Shown: positions 23,995-34,438 of the stretch, piece by piece
Layout: each line of letters opens with the position of its first letter
Numbering within the stretch: position 1 is the stretch's first letter
Notes under the pieces: model-generated
Database searches by the model: none
Told to the model about the DNA's origin: nothing
Seen by the model: only the letters and a program-made list of their open reading frames with translations
Assembly (NCBI GenBank): GCA_902470065.1
Contig: CABRFA010000001.1
Location: 1 to 64,000, forward strand
Length of the DNA: 64,000 nucleotides
Source: an uncultured Collinsella sp.
GTDB taxonomy: Bacteria; Actinomycetota; Coriobacteriia; Coriobacteriales; Coriobacteriaceae
Direction of reading: 5' to 3'
Translations under genes and position numbers: made by a program

Positions 23995-24320
23995 AAAGAA
24001 CGTCTCCCCTCAACCAAAGCCGAGACGGCTACAAATAACGGCGGAAAGCCAAGTACCAAGCACATCCGCAATAACAATTCAACAAGAACAAATATACCCA
24101 AAACCAAAGAAAGAGCCGCAATAAAAGCAGCTCCCTCTCAACAAAGACTATCAGCGAAGACGCCCCTCCCTGGCCCGACGGCACCCGGGCGAAACGAAAA
24201 GCGACAACGTAGTCCCTGGGATGGGCCCACACGTATCGTCCCGCGCGCAGTTTCGCAGCAAAGCGAGAATGTTTGAGCACGGGATGATATGTGGGCGCTC
24301 AGCACCGGGGACGGTGGGAT
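23995..24320. other. intergenic stretch between def and fmt
   Basis: 326 bases. The fmt-proximal half is A-rich on the plus strand and may hold the fmt promoter. No convincing gene, terminator or repeat was found. A minus-strand GTG ORF (24029-24280) with a hydrophobic end is not supported by a ribosome binding site. Confidence 0.5.
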
Positions 24321-24857
24321 CTACTTAGTCTCGCCCGGTCGAGCGCCGCGGGCCAGGGCGTCCTGGTACTCCTTGACTGCCTTGATCCTCTGCATGGGCT
24401 TAAGGCGCTCAAACATGGTGTTGCCGTGCAGGTGATCGATCTCATGCTGCAGGCACACGCAGAACAGATCGCCCGTAGCCTCGTAGCGAATCAGGTTGGC
24501 ATCCAGGTCGTACGCCTCGACGACGACATGGTCGGGGCGCTCGATCTCGCAGCTAATGCCGGGGATAGACAGGCAGCCCTCGCTAAACGGCACCAGATGG
24601 TCGCTCTGCTCAACAATGACGGGATTGATGAGCACGTACGGATCGTAGTCGTTCTTGTCGCTGTAATCGCAGTCGATGGTGACGAGCTGGATGAGCTCGC
24701 CAATCTGCGGGGCAGCCAGGCCGCAACCGCCGTTGTCGAACATCATCTTCTTCATCTTCTCGGCAAGCGCCTCGATCGCCGGGGTGATCTCCTCGATGAC
24801 GGCGCACTCCTGGCGCAAACGAGGGTCGGGCGACAGTACGATTCCGTTGGCTTCCAT
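24321..24857 (-). CDS. def: peptide deformylase
   Basis: Removes the formyl group from nascent N-terminal methionine; metal enzyme. 178 aa. The three motifs are present: GGCGLAAPQ (residues ~44-52; third residue Cys where Ile/Val is common), EGCLSIPG with the metal Cys, and QHEIDHLHG with both metal His and catalytic Glu. ATG 24857 is preferred over 24863 because AAAGG lies at the right distance. It follows priA by 18 bases. Confidence 0.95.
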   Translation of the reverse strand: MEANGIVLSPDPRLRQECAVIEEITPAIEALAEKMKKMMFDNGGCGLAAPQIGELIQLVTIDCDYSDKNDYDPYVLINPVIVEQSDHLVPFSEGCLSIPGISCEIERPDHVVVEAYDLDANLIRYEATGDLFCVCLQHEIDHLHGNTMFERLKPMQRIKAVKEYQDALARGARPGETK

Positions 24858-24875
24858 GGCCATCCTTTCGGGTTG

Positions 24876-27329
24876 TTACATCAAATCATAGGCGTCGACG
24901 TCAACGCTCACGCTCACGCCGCGCACGGAGCCCACCTCTTTGAGGCAGGCGTCGATATCATCAGAGACATGGTACCCTACCGGCGACTTTACAAGCAGAT
25001 GGAAGCGGTAACGGTCCTTGGCTCTCTCGATTACACACGAAGCCGGACCAAGCACCTGGGGCACGGCGCTCCCCGCCCGCAAAAAGTCGGGAGCGGCGAC
25101 ATGCCAGCGACGCTTGAGGAGCTTCGCGATGCGACCGATGTAGTCCTGCGCGTCAACCGCGTTCGTCGACCAAACCAAGATGTTGACCAGGCGCACGAAC
25201 GGCGGATACAGCGCGTCGCGGCGCTGGTCCAGGTCGTAGTCGGTAAAGATCGAGCGGTCGTGCTCGGCGACGGCGCGAATGACCGGGTCCTCGGGCAGGT
25301 AGGTCTGGATGATGACCTCGCCAGGGCGATCGCCGCGTCCGGCACGGCCCGCGACCTGCTCCAGCAAATCGTAGGCGCGCTCCCCCGCTCTAAAATCGGG
25401 TAGCTTTAATGCAAAGTCGGCATTGACCACGCCCACAAGGGTAACCTCGGGAAAGTCGAGGCCCTTGGCGATCATCTGAGTGCCCAGCAGCACCGCGCAA
25501 TCGGCGGCATCGAACTGCTCGAGCAACTTCTTATGCGCGTCCTTGCCACGCGTGGAATCGGCATCCATGCGAATGATGGCGACATCCTCGGGCAGCATCT
25601 GGTGCAGCGCGTCCTCGATCTGCTGCGTGCCCAGACCCATTTTTGCCAGGTAGCGACTGCCACATTTGGGGCAACGGCTTGTGGGCGCGGGATACGGCTG
25701 CACGCGCCAAGACGAACCGCATGTGTGACACTGCAGCGTGTGCGTGCGCTCGTGATACGTAAGCGCGGTGGAGCAGTGGTTGCAGGTGGGGACGCATCCG
25801 CACTCGCGGCACATAAGGAACGGCGCAAAGCCACGGCGGTTATGCAGAAGCACGGCCTTCTCGCGGCGCTCGACCACACGCTCCAGACCTTCCATCAGCG
25901 GCTTAGAGAACATGGAGCGGCTGCCGCGCGAGAACTCGCGGCGCAGGTCGGCAATGCGGACTGTCGGCAGCACGGCGTGTCCCGGGCGCTCGGGCATCTC
26001 GACGCGCGTCCAGGTGGCGCCGTTATACGTGCCACGGCGGCAGCGGTCGAGGGCCTCGGCCGAGGGCGTGGCGGAGCCCAACACGAGCGGGCAGCGGTAG
26101 CGGCGCGCCATCTCGGCCGCCACCTCGCGCGCGTGGTAACGCGGGCTGGAGCCCTGCTTGTAACTGGTCTCGTGCTCCTCGTCGATGATGATGAGACCAA
26201 GGTCGCTGAGCGGGCAAAAGAGCGCCGAGCGGGCGCCGACTACCACGCGGGCCGCACCGCTGGCGACCATATCCCACTGGTCCAGGCGCTCGCCGGCCGA
26301 GAGGCGCGAATGGAACACGGCGACCGTCTCGCCAAAACGCGAGCGGAAGCGGCCGACGGTCTGGGCCGTCAGCGAGATCTCGGGCACGAGCACGCAGGCC
26401 GAACGGCCGGCCGCCAGCACGCGCTCGATAGCGGAAAGGTAGACCTCGGTTTTGCCGGAGCCCGTAACACCGTCCACGAGCACCACGTCGCCGTGCGCAT
26501 CCAGGCGAGCGCGCTCAATCTGCGCGAGCGCCTGCTGCTGACCGTTCGTAAGTGCGACCGGCGCTTTGCCGCTCGCTGAGGACAGCGTAGTCTGCTCGCT
26601 GCAACCGCGCCAGGCGCGACGCTCCTCCACCACGACGACACCACGTTTTTCGAGCGCCTTGATGGTCGCCGACATGCTGTTGTAGAGCAGGTTGAGGTCG
26701 CGCGTTGTGACCGGGCCGCACTGTAGTGCCTCGATGAGCTGACGCTGGCGGACCGCCGTTTTGGGAGGCGTATAGTCGAAGCCCTCGGGCGTGAGCATGA
26801 CCCAGCGGTTTTGGATGGGTTTGACGGCGGGGCGCTCAACGGCCCACACGCCGTCGTCGCCCTTGACCACGCGCGGGCTTCCGCCCGGAGGCAAGAACAG
26901 GCGCAGGCACTCGGAAAGCGTCGCAACATACTCGCGGCTCATCCAACGTGCAATACGGGCGGACTCGGCGCCAAAGAGCGGTTTGCTGAGGATAGTCTCG
27001 ATGGGCTTGATGCGAGCGGTGTCGAGGGTAATGTTGCCTTGCAAGTCGCCCAGTTCGGGCGCAATATCGACGATATAGCCTGCGGCGGCACGGTTGCCAA
27101 AGTGGACCAGAACCGTCGATCCGACCTGGGCCTCGCTCGCAAGGGACTCAGGAATGCCGTAAGCAAACGGTTCGGACAGCGCACGGGTGGGGATGTCGAG
27201 AACCACGCTCGTGTAGGCGGCAATGGGCTCAGGTGAAGGCTCGGGCTTGGCCAGGGCAGCACCGGATGCCGGCGCCGCCGGAGTCTCCTCCGGATCCGGC
27301 GAACCAAACAGCGAAAGTTGCTCGGCCAT
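24876..27329 (-). CDS. priA: primosomal protein N' (replication restart helicase)
   Basis: Superfamily 2 DNA helicase that reloads the replisome at stalled forks. 817 aa from the ATG at 27329. N-terminal 3'-DNA-end-binding domain, Walker A VDGVTGSGKTEVYL, Walker B IIIDEEHETSYKQ. The zinc-binding insertion has its cysteines: CRECGCVPTCNHC and CHTCG, CPKCG. C-terminal helicase motif VAGRAGRGDRPGEVIIQT. The N-terminal extension with SLFGSPDPEETPAAPASGA is linker-like. Full length. Confidence 0.95.
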   Translation of the reverse strand: MAEQLSLFGSPDPEETPAAPASGAALAKPEPSPEPIAAYTSVVLDIPTRALSEPFAYGIPESLASEAQVGSTVLVHFGNRAAAGYIVDIAPELGDLQGNITLDTARIKPIETILSKPLFGAESARIARWMSREYVATLSECLRLFLPPGGSPRVVKGDDGVWAVERPAVKPIQNRWVMLTPEGFDYTPPKTAVRQRQLIEALQCGPVTTRDLNLLYNSMSATIKALEKRGVVVVEERRAWRGCSEQTTLSSASGKAPVALTNGQQQALAQIERARLDAHGDVVLVDGVTGSGKTEVYLSAIERVLAAGRSACVLVPEISLTAQTVGRFRSRFGETVAVFHSRLSAGERLDQWDMVASGAARVVVGARSALFCPLSDLGLIIIDEEHETSYKQGSSPRYHAREVAAEMARRYRCPLVLGSATPSAEALDRCRRGTYNGATWTRVEMPERPGHAVLPTVRIADLRREFSRGSRSMFSKPLMEGLERVVERREKAVLLHNRRGFAPFLMCRECGCVPTCNHCSTALTYHERTHTLQCHTCGSSWRVQPYPAPTSRCPKCGSRYLAKMGLGTQQIEDALHQMLPEDVAIIRMDADSTRGKDAHKKLLEQFDAADCAVLLGTQMIAKGLDFPEVTLVGVVNADFALKLPDFRAGERAYDLLEQVAGRAGRGDRPGEVIIQTYLPEDPVIRAVAEHDRSIFTDYDLDQRRDALYPPFVRLVNILVWSTNAVDAQDYIGRIAKLLKRRWHVAAPDFLRAGSAVPQVLGPASCVIERAKDRYRFHLLVKSPVGYHVSDDIDACLKEVGSVRGVSVSVDVDAYDLM

Positions 27330-27371
27330 GGCCCCAGCACCTCCCATCCCATTCGTCTACAGAAACAAGAA

Positions 27372-27392
27372 CCCCGCTCAGGGTGAACGGGG
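27372..27392 (-). terminator. terminator after gltX
   Basis: On the minus strand CCCCG-(11-base loop)-CGGGG is followed by TTCTTGTTTCT. The stem is short (5-6 bp) but GC-rich, and the T-rich tail fits a rho-independent terminator between gltX and priA. Confidence 0.6.
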
Positions 27393-27418
27393 CTCGGATA
27401 CAAACGTTTGCGCAGCGA

Positions 27419-28894
27419 TTACAGCGCCATCGTGCGGGCGCGATCGATGCGCGCCAGGCAGTCGTCGCGGCCGACGAGCGCCATGGTCTCGCCCAGCGGA
27501 GGGCTCACCATGTTGCCGCAGACGGCGACGCGCACGGCCTGGAACACCACGCGCTTCTTGAGGTCCATCTGCTCGGGCAGCGGCTCAAGCGCGGCGTCGA
27601 TGTTGGCAGCCGTCCACTCGTTCACACCCTCGAGCGCGGCCTTGGCGGCATCAAGAATGGCACCCATGCCCTCCTTGGCCAGGCCCTTGTTGACGGACTT
27701 CTCGTCATACTCGAGCGTCTCGGCCGTAGCGAAAATGGGAGCGGCGACGGTCACGGCGTCGGCCGGCATCTTGGTGCGCGGCTTGACAATGGCGGCAAGC
27801 GCGTCGATCCAATCCTCGCCGTACTCGACATTACCCTCGATGAGACCCGCCTCGTGCAGCTCGGGGACCATGATCTCGTCGGCAAACTGAGCATCGGACA
27901 TGCCGTTGATGTACTCGGCATTGACCCAGTCGAGCTTCTTGGGGTCGAAGGTCGCCGGGTTCTTGGAGATGCGGTCGAGCGAGAACTTGCTGGCCAGGAC
28001 ATCGCGCGGGATGATCGTGGTCTCGCCGTCGAGCGACCAGCCGAGCAGCGCCAAGTAGTTGACGAAGGCGTCGGACAGGTAGCCGGCGTCGCGGTACTCC
28101 TCCACCGAGGTGGCGCCGTGGCGCTTGGAGAGTTTTTTGCCGTCGGCACCCAAGATCATGGAGATGTGGGCGAACGTAGGCACGGGCGCGCCGAGGGCCT
28201 CGTAGACCATGACTTGACGCGGGGTGTTGGACAGGTGGTCGTCGCCGCGGATGACGTGAGTGATCTTCATCATGGCGTCATCGACGACGGTCGCGAAGTT
28301 GTACGTGGGCGTGCCGTCGGAACGGAAGATGACAAAGTCGTCAAGCTCCTTGGCGTCGAAGGTTACCTCGCCGTGGACGGCGTCGTGGATGACGACGTCG
28401 CCGCGGTCCTCGGGCACCTTGATGCGAAGGACGTAGGACTCGCCGGCCTCGATGCGACGGCGGGCCTCCTCGGGATCAAGATCGCGGCAACGGCGCTGAT
28501 AGCCCTGGAAGGGGTCCTTGCGCTCCTGCGCGGCCTTGCGGTCGGCGTCGAGCTGCTCCTTGGTGCAGAAGCAGGGATAGGCCTTGCCCTCGTCCCAAAG
28601 CTTCTGGGCGGCCTGCTTGTACAGGTCCAGGCGCTCGGTCTGGGCGTAGGGGCCAAAATCGCCGCCCACCTCGGGACCCTCGTCCCAGTCCAGGCCCAGC
28701 CAACGCATGGCGCGCAGGATGATCTGCGTGTTCTCGTCGGTAGAGCGGGTGGGGTCGGTGTCGTCGATGCGCAGGATGAACGTGCCGCCGTTTGCACGGG
28801 CGAAAGCCCAGTTATAGATAGCGGTGCGGGCGCCGCCGATGTGCAGCTTGCCCGTCGGTGAGGGTGCAAAGCGGACGCGAACGTCTGATGCCAT
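27419..28894 (-). CDS. gltX: glutamyl-tRNA synthetase
   Basis: Charges tRNA-Glu. 491 aa from the ATG at 28894, with GGAGAT upstream; extension to 28933 is rejected. Class I motifs: RFAPSPTGKLHIGGARTA (HIGH) near residue 10 and KKLSKRHGATS (KMSKS) near residue 237. Two matching tRNA-Glu genes lie at the far end of the window. Confidence 0.96.
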   Translation of the reverse strand: MASDVRVRFAPSPTGKLHIGGARTAIYNWAFARANGGTFILRIDDTDPTRSTDENTQIILRAMRWLGLDWDEGPEVGGDFGPYAQTERLDLYKQAAQKLWDEGKAYPCFCTKEQLDADRKAAQERKDPFQGYQRRCRDLDPEEARRRIEAGESYVLRIKVPEDRGDVVIHDAVHGEVTFDAKELDDFVIFRSDGTPTYNFATVVDDAMMKITHVIRGDDHLSNTPRQVMVYEALGAPVPTFAHISMILGADGKKLSKRHGATSVEEYRDAGYLSDAFVNYLALLGWSLDGETTIIPRDVLASKFSLDRISKNPATFDPKKLDWVNAEYINGMSDAQFADEIMVPELHEAGLIEGNVEYGEDWIDALAAIVKPRTKMPADAVTVAAPIFATAETLEYDEKSVNKGLAKEGMGAILDAAKAALEGVNEWTAANIDAALEPLPEQMDLKKRVVFQAVRVAVCGNMVSPPLGETMALVGRDDCLARIDRARTMAL

Positions 28895-28998
28895 GGAAAT
28901 CTCCTCGATTGCAGGATGGATGTCTAACCGCACCAGTATAAAGCATCAAAGCAACCTCCGCACAAAGGGCATCGACCCACTCATTGGGGATACTCTTT

Positions 28999-29074
28999 GG
29001 GGACAGTCTTAAATGACCAGTCGTTGGGCAACCTGTCGGCACTTAGGTAAGGCTGGTCATTTAAGTCTGTCCCC
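28999..29074. repeat. 22-bp near-perfect inverted repeat between gltX and metK
   Basis: Arms 28999-29020 (starting GGGGACAGTCTTAAATGACC) and 29053-29074 pair with one mismatch, around a 32-base centre. No gene nearby explains it. It resembles REP-like palindromes; only one copy is in the window. It may also act as a bidirectional barrier between the divergent gltX and metK promoters. Confidence 0.65.
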
Positions 29075-29190
29075 AATGAATAGGTGCGGAAAGGGTGTGA
29101 ATGTTTGAATTACGCGCTATGATGTGCCCTTGCATAGAGAGCCCGGCGGAATGGTAACGGTCGCTGGGACACGTTTTTGAAAGGACAATC

Positions 29191-30471
<1,281 letters not shown>

Positions 30472-30510
30472 GCTAACTCGAAAAGCTACAGCCAAAAAAC
30501 AACGCACCAA

Positions 30511-30544
30511 AAGAAGTACCGGCTCCAACCGGTACTTCTTTTTT
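30511..30544 (+). terminator. strong terminator after metK
   Basis: AAGAAGTACCGG (30511-30522) and CCGGTACTTCTT (30529-30540), 12-bp perfect stem, 6-base loop, followed by TTTT. A preceding A-run makes it potentially bidirectional. Confidence 0.9.
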
Positions 30545-30640
30545 ATATAAACGGTGGTGAAGATGTCTCGATAAGCATGGTAAGACAAGTTCCCAGCTAA
30601 TGAATTTTGCCATCTAGCAACTCCAACCATGTATCCTTAG

Positions 30641-30791
30641 TCCCGAGGGGCGGGGCATAAGGTCGATCGCGAGTTCCGCACGAGCCGGAGGCCACTTAAT
30701 GTGGTCTCCGTGCGAGCAAGACTGTCCGAGCAGGCGACCAAATACTAAAGCCCTCGGAACGGCGGGACAGAGTATGCCCCGCCCCTCGGGA
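30641..30791. repeat. 151-bp element with 19-bp perfect inverted ends upstream of serine dehydratase
   Basis: TCCCGAGGGGCGGGGCATA (30641-30659) and its exact complement (30773-30791) enclose 113 bases that contain a further strong hairpin (CGCACG...CGTGCG with GGAG/CTCC and GGCCAC/GTGGTC). It ends 24 bases before the serine dehydratase ATG. It could be a structured 5' leader or a miniature inverted-repeat element. Confidence 0.6.
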
Positions 30792-30815
30792 CGACGGGAT
30801 AGATAAGGAGCACCC

Positions 30816-32423
30816 ATGGCAGGCAAGCCGCAAACACTAGCTACGACCTCGGCATTCGAGATCTTGGGCCCCGTCATGGTCGGCCCCAGCTCATCGCACA
30901 CCGCCGGCGCCCTGCGCTGCGCCCAAGTTGCCGCCAGCCTGCTGGAAGGCCGCATCACCAAAGTCACCTTTGGCCTGTGGAACTCCTTCGCCCACACCTA
31001 CCGCGGCCACGGCACAGACCGTGCGCTCGTCGCGGGCATCCTGGGCCTCGACACCGATGACGAGAACATCAAGCAGGCCTTCGACCTCGCGCGCGAGCAG
31101 GGCCTCGAATATCACTTTGACATCAAGGGCGACGACGCCTCCATCCACCCCAACACCGTCGACATCGAAATGGTCGACGACACGGGCGCCACGGCACAGG
31201 TCCGCGGCGAGAGCCTGGGAGGCGGCAAGATGCGCATCAGCCGCATTAACGGCGTCGGCGTCGACATCTCGGGCATGTATTCCACGCTCTTCGTGGCGCA
31301 TAAGGACGTTCCCGGCGTGCTCGCCGCGCTCACCAACCTGCTCGCCTACGCCCATGTAAACATCGCCTTCTGCCGCACCTACCGCACCGAAGTGGGCGGC
31401 CAGGCCTACTCCGTCTTTGAGACCGACGGCGCGCCCGACGACACCGTCGTCCCCATGCTCCGCAAGCTCGACAATGTCGATTACGCGACCTTTATCGAGC
31501 TCCCCGGTTCTGCCTCGTCGCTCTCCCCCGGCGTCTCGGCTAAGGAGATCTTCGACGACGGCGAGCAGCTGCTCGATGCGTGCGAGGAACTGGGACTCAG
31601 CATCGGTGCCGTCATGGCCGTTCGCGAGGCACGTCTGACCGGCGAGGCCCACGCCGTCGCCGCCATGCGCCGCGTGCTCGACGTCATGCGCGAGGAGACA
31701 ACGGCCCCCATCGCCAATCCGCAGCGCTCGCTCGGCGGGCTTATCGGCGGCGAGGCCAAGCTCGTCGAAGCAACCCGCTGCAACGATTTGAGTGAAAGCC
31801 TGATGGGCCCCGTCCAGACCGAAGCCGTGGCCCGCGCCATGGCCGTGCTCGAGCGCTCCGCCACCATGGGCGTGATCGTCGCAGCTCCGACGGCAGGATC
31901 CGCGGGTGTCGTGCCCGGCTGCGTGCTGGCGCTCGCCGATCGCCTGCAGCTCGACGACGAGCAAGTCATGGACGCGCTCTACTGCGCAGCCGCCATCGGC
32001 CTCAACCTCACCACGAGCGCCTGCGTCGCCGGCGCCGAGGGTGGCTGTCAAGCCGAGGTGGGAAGCGCCGCCGCCATGGCAGCCGCCGCGCTGGTGCAGA
32101 TACTCGGCGGCACGCCCGAGCAGGCGCTCGATGCCAGTTCCATCGCGCTGAGTAACCTGCTGGGCCTCGTTTGTGACCCCGTCGGTGGCCTCGTGGAGGT
32201 GCCCTGCCAAAACCGCAACGCCATCGGCGTGGCAGCGGCCTTTAGCTCGGCACAACTCGCCCTCGCAGGCATTAAGAGCCTGGTGCCGTTTGACCAGATG
32301 GCACATGTCATGCTCTCGGTGGGTCACGCGTTGCCGGCCACGCTGCGCGAGACGGCAAAGGGCGGCATCGCGCAGGCTCCGGCCGCACTTTCGGCCTGTG
32401 CAAAATGCGGTGTGTGCGGATAG
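30816..32423 (+). CDS. L-serine ammonia-lyase, single-chain iron-sulfur type
   Basis: Deaminates L-serine to pyruvate. 535 aa: beta domain first (FEILGPVMVGPSSSHTAGALR, residues ~12-32), an ACT-like segment (HKDVPGVLAALTNLLAYAHVNIAF, ~157-180), then the alpha domain with SLGGLIGGEA, APTAGSAGVVPG and the cysteines of the 4Fe-4S cluster in CVAGAEGGCQAEVG and VCDPVGG...VPCQNRN. The C-terminus ends CAKCGVCG. Single-chain SdaA is a known layout. Good AAGGAG before ATG. Confidence 0.93.
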   Translation: MAGKPQTLATTSAFEILGPVMVGPSSSHTAGALRCAQVAASLLEGRITKVTFGLWNSFAHTYRGHGTDRALVAGILGLDTDDENIKQAFDLAREQGLEYHFDIKGDDASIHPNTVDIEMVDDTGATAQVRGESLGGGKMRISRINGVGVDISGMYSTLFVAHKDVPGVLAALTNLLAYAHVNIAFCRTYRTEVGGQAYSVFETDGAPDDTVVPMLRKLDNVDYATFIELPGSASSLSPGVSAKEIFDDGEQLLDACEELGLSIGAVMAVREARLTGEAHAVAAMRRVLDVMREETTAPIANPQRSLGGLIGGEAKLVEATRCNDLSESLMGPVQTEAVARAMAVLERSATMGVIVAAPTAGSAGVVPGCVLALADRLQLDDEQVMDALYCAAAIGLNLTTSACVAGAEGGCQAEVGSAAAMAAAALVQILGGTPEQALDASSIALSNLLGLVCDPVGGLVEVPCQNRNAIGVAAAFSSAQLALAGIKSLVPFDQMAHVMLSVGHALPATLRETAKGGIAQAPAALSACAKCGVCG

Positions 32424-32441
32424 CGGCAAAGAACGACTCAA

Positions 32442-32463
32442 AGGTGGGACAAATGTCCCACCT
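32442..32463 (+). terminator. terminator after serine dehydratase
   Basis: AGGTGGGAC-AAAT-GTCCCACCT followed by CTTTTG. Perfect 9-bp stem with a tetraloop, 18 bases past the stop. Confidence 0.85.
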
Positions 32464-32572
32464 CTTTTGAATGCCACCGTTTCCGTACCACAAACAGCAG
32501 GGCAATCGCTATAATGCAAGCCCAGTAAAAACACGATGAACCGCAAGGCGAAAATCGAAGGATATGCATACG

Positions 32573-34306
32573 ATGTCGCAAAACGATCGAACTCAACTGA
32601 TTCCCGATCCGCAGCAGCCGAGCAGGCACACCGGCGGCGTTCAGTCGCCGCGTCCTATCGCGCCGAGCCACGGTCAGCAGCGTAGTGCAGCAAACGCTTC
32701 CCAACACCCGAACCAACAGCGACAGCAGCGTCAACAACGTCAGCAGCGCCAGGCAAACGGCAATGCGCCCAAGCAGCCCCCCACGCACGCTCGAGGCGAT
32801 CGCGGCCCCGCGCGCAAACCCGCCGAGAACAATAAGTCGGGCAAAAAGACGACGCTCTTTGTCGTCCTGGGCCTAATCGTCATTGTCTATATAGTAGGCG
32901 TCGTAGCGTTTTCGCAGGTAGCCTACCCCAACACCACCATTGCCGGCGTCGACGTCTCCTTCTCCAACGCTTCGTCTGCCGCCACCAAGGTCAACTCGGC
33001 ATGGAAGCACTATAAGCTCACCGTGACAGGCGATGACTTTAGCTGGACCTATCAGCCCGAGTCCGATGAGCCCATCGTCGACGGCGAAGCTGCCGCAAAA
33101 GAAATCATCAGCCACAACGAAGCCTTTATTTGGCCGGTCCGCCTTGTGGAATCCTTAAGCGGCAAGACCAAAACAACCGCTACCTCCAACGAAGTCGATC
33201 TTGATCAAGACGTCGACCTGTCCATGCTCTCCGACGCCTTTGACCAAAAGAAGTTTGAGGAGGACCTGGGCGCCGCTATCGACGAGTTTAACGAGGGCCG
33301 TTCGGGCACGTTCGAGGCCAATAGCTCCTATGACGAGCAGGCCGGCAAGTTTACCGTCGAGAAGGCGCGCTCCAACGAGAAAATCAACCGCGAGCATGTC
33401 ATTAAGTATGCCGAGCTCGAGCTTGCCTCGCTGGCCGAGTCCGTAGATCTTTCCAAGCTCGGCAACGATGCCTATGAGCCGCTCAATGGAACGCTGACCG
33501 ATGATCAGATTCAGGCCGCATGCGATGCCGCCAACAACTTCCTGGGCGTCAACGTGACCCTCAAGCTCAACGGCGAGGATGCCGGCAAGGTTGATGGCAG
33601 CTCCGTATTGCAGTGGATCAGCTTTGCCGATCCCGCCAACCCAACGCTCGATACGTCGCAGATCAGCAACTGGGCAGCCGAACTCGCCAACGGCTTTAAT
33701 ACCGTGGGCTCCACTCGCTGGTGGACGCGCGCCGATGGCAAGCAGTGCGCCGTCGAAGGCGGCGACTTTGGTTGGTCCATCGACAGCAGCTCGCTCGCCA
33801 AGCAGGTCGAGGACGCCATTAACAACAAGCAGACCGGCGAAATCGAGATCAAGTACTCCCAGAAGGCCGACACCTTTACCGCAAAGGGAGAGCCCGACTG
33901 GAAGGCGTATATCGACGTCGACTTGTCCGAACAGCACGCGCGCTACTATGACGAGAGCGGAAATATCGTTTGGGAGGCCAACTTTATCTCGGGCAAGCCG
34001 GGCGAGGACGCCACGCCCGAGGGCGTCTGGCAGATCAACAGCAACGACGGCGGCAGCACCCTGATCGGAGCCAAGGACCCCGAGACCGGCAAGCCCAAAT
34101 ACGAGAGTCCGGTGAGCTACTGGATGCCGTTTGAGGGCAACATGATCGGCTTCCATGATGCCACCTGGCAAAACGACAAGAGCTTCGATAACGCCGAGTC
34201 GTACAAATGGTGCGGCAGCCACGGCTGCATCAACCTGCGCCTGGCAGACGCCAAGGCACTTCACGACTGCATCAAAGTCGGCCTATGCGTGGTTGTCCAC
34301 TCGTAG
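32573..34306 (+). CDS. membrane-anchored L,D-transpeptidase (YkuD) with peptidoglycan-binding repeats
   Basis: Forms 3-3 cross-links or attaches proteins to peptidoglycan outside the membrane. 577 aa from ATG 32573 (AAGGA 9-10 bases upstream; ATG 32564 is too close). Residues ~1-85 are Gln/Arg/Pro-rich cytosolic tail; one membrane helix at ~93-113 (LFVVLGLIVIVYIVGVVAF). The middle resembles the putative peptidoglycan-binding domain found before YkuD. The YkuD domain occupies ~440-577 with catalytic HGCINL near residue 550 in the usual SHGCINL setting. Monocistronic. Confidence 0.9.
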   Translation: MSQNDRTQLIPDPQQPSRHTGGVQSPRPIAPSHGQQRSAANASQHPNQQRQQRQQRQQRQANGNAPKQPPTHARGDRGPARKPAENNKSGKKTTLFVVLGLIVIVYIVGVVAFSQVAYPNTTIAGVDVSFSNASSAATKVNSAWKHYKLTVTGDDFSWTYQPESDEPIVDGEAAAKEIISHNEAFIWPVRLVESLSGKTKTTATSNEVDLDQDVDLSMLSDAFDQKKFEEDLGAAIDEFNEGRSGTFEANSSYDEQAGKFTVEKARSNEKINREHVIKYAELELASLAESVDLSKLGNDAYEPLNGTLTDDQIQAACDAANNFLGVNVTLKLNGEDAGKVDGSSVLQWISFADPANPTLDTSQISNWAAELANGFNTVGSTRWWTRADGKQCAVEGGDFGWSIDSSSLAKQVEDAINNKQTGEIEIKYSQKADTFTAKGEPDWKAYIDVDLSEQHARYYDESGNIVWEANFISGKPGEDATPEGVWQINSNDGGSTLIGAKDPETGKPKYESPVSYWMPFEGNMIGFHDATWQNDKSFDNAESYKWCGSHGCINLRLADAKALHDCIKVGLCVVVHS

Positions 34307-34374
34307 TGCAACGCGCGCATTCCTACAACGTGGAACCGCTGCGACCAATCTAACAGCTCCGAAAGAAACCGTTC

Positions 34375-34404
34375 TATGCGCCCACCCCAACCGGTGGGCG
34401 CATA
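34375..34404. terminator. 12-bp hairpin between the transpeptidase and the exporter operon
   Basis: TATGCGCCCACC (34375-34386) and GGTGGGCGCATA (34393-34404) with loop CCAACC. No long T-run, but position after the transpeptidase and 35 bases before the next start fits a terminator or leader attenuator. Confidence 0.6.
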
Positions 34405-34438
34405 TACTTATCGAGGTACTTTCTATAAAGGAGACGCT

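Noticed and set aside
24029..24280. Minus-strand 83-codon GTG frame with a hydrophobic C-terminus between def and fmt
   Set aside because: No ribosome binding site, Trp/Tyr/Leu/Cys run typical of translated A-rich intergenic DNA, and no family resemblance.
29101..29190. Possible SAM riboswitch upstream of metK
   Set aside because: The short leader lacks the conserved cores of SAM-I, SAM-II or SAM-IV elements that I can recognise.
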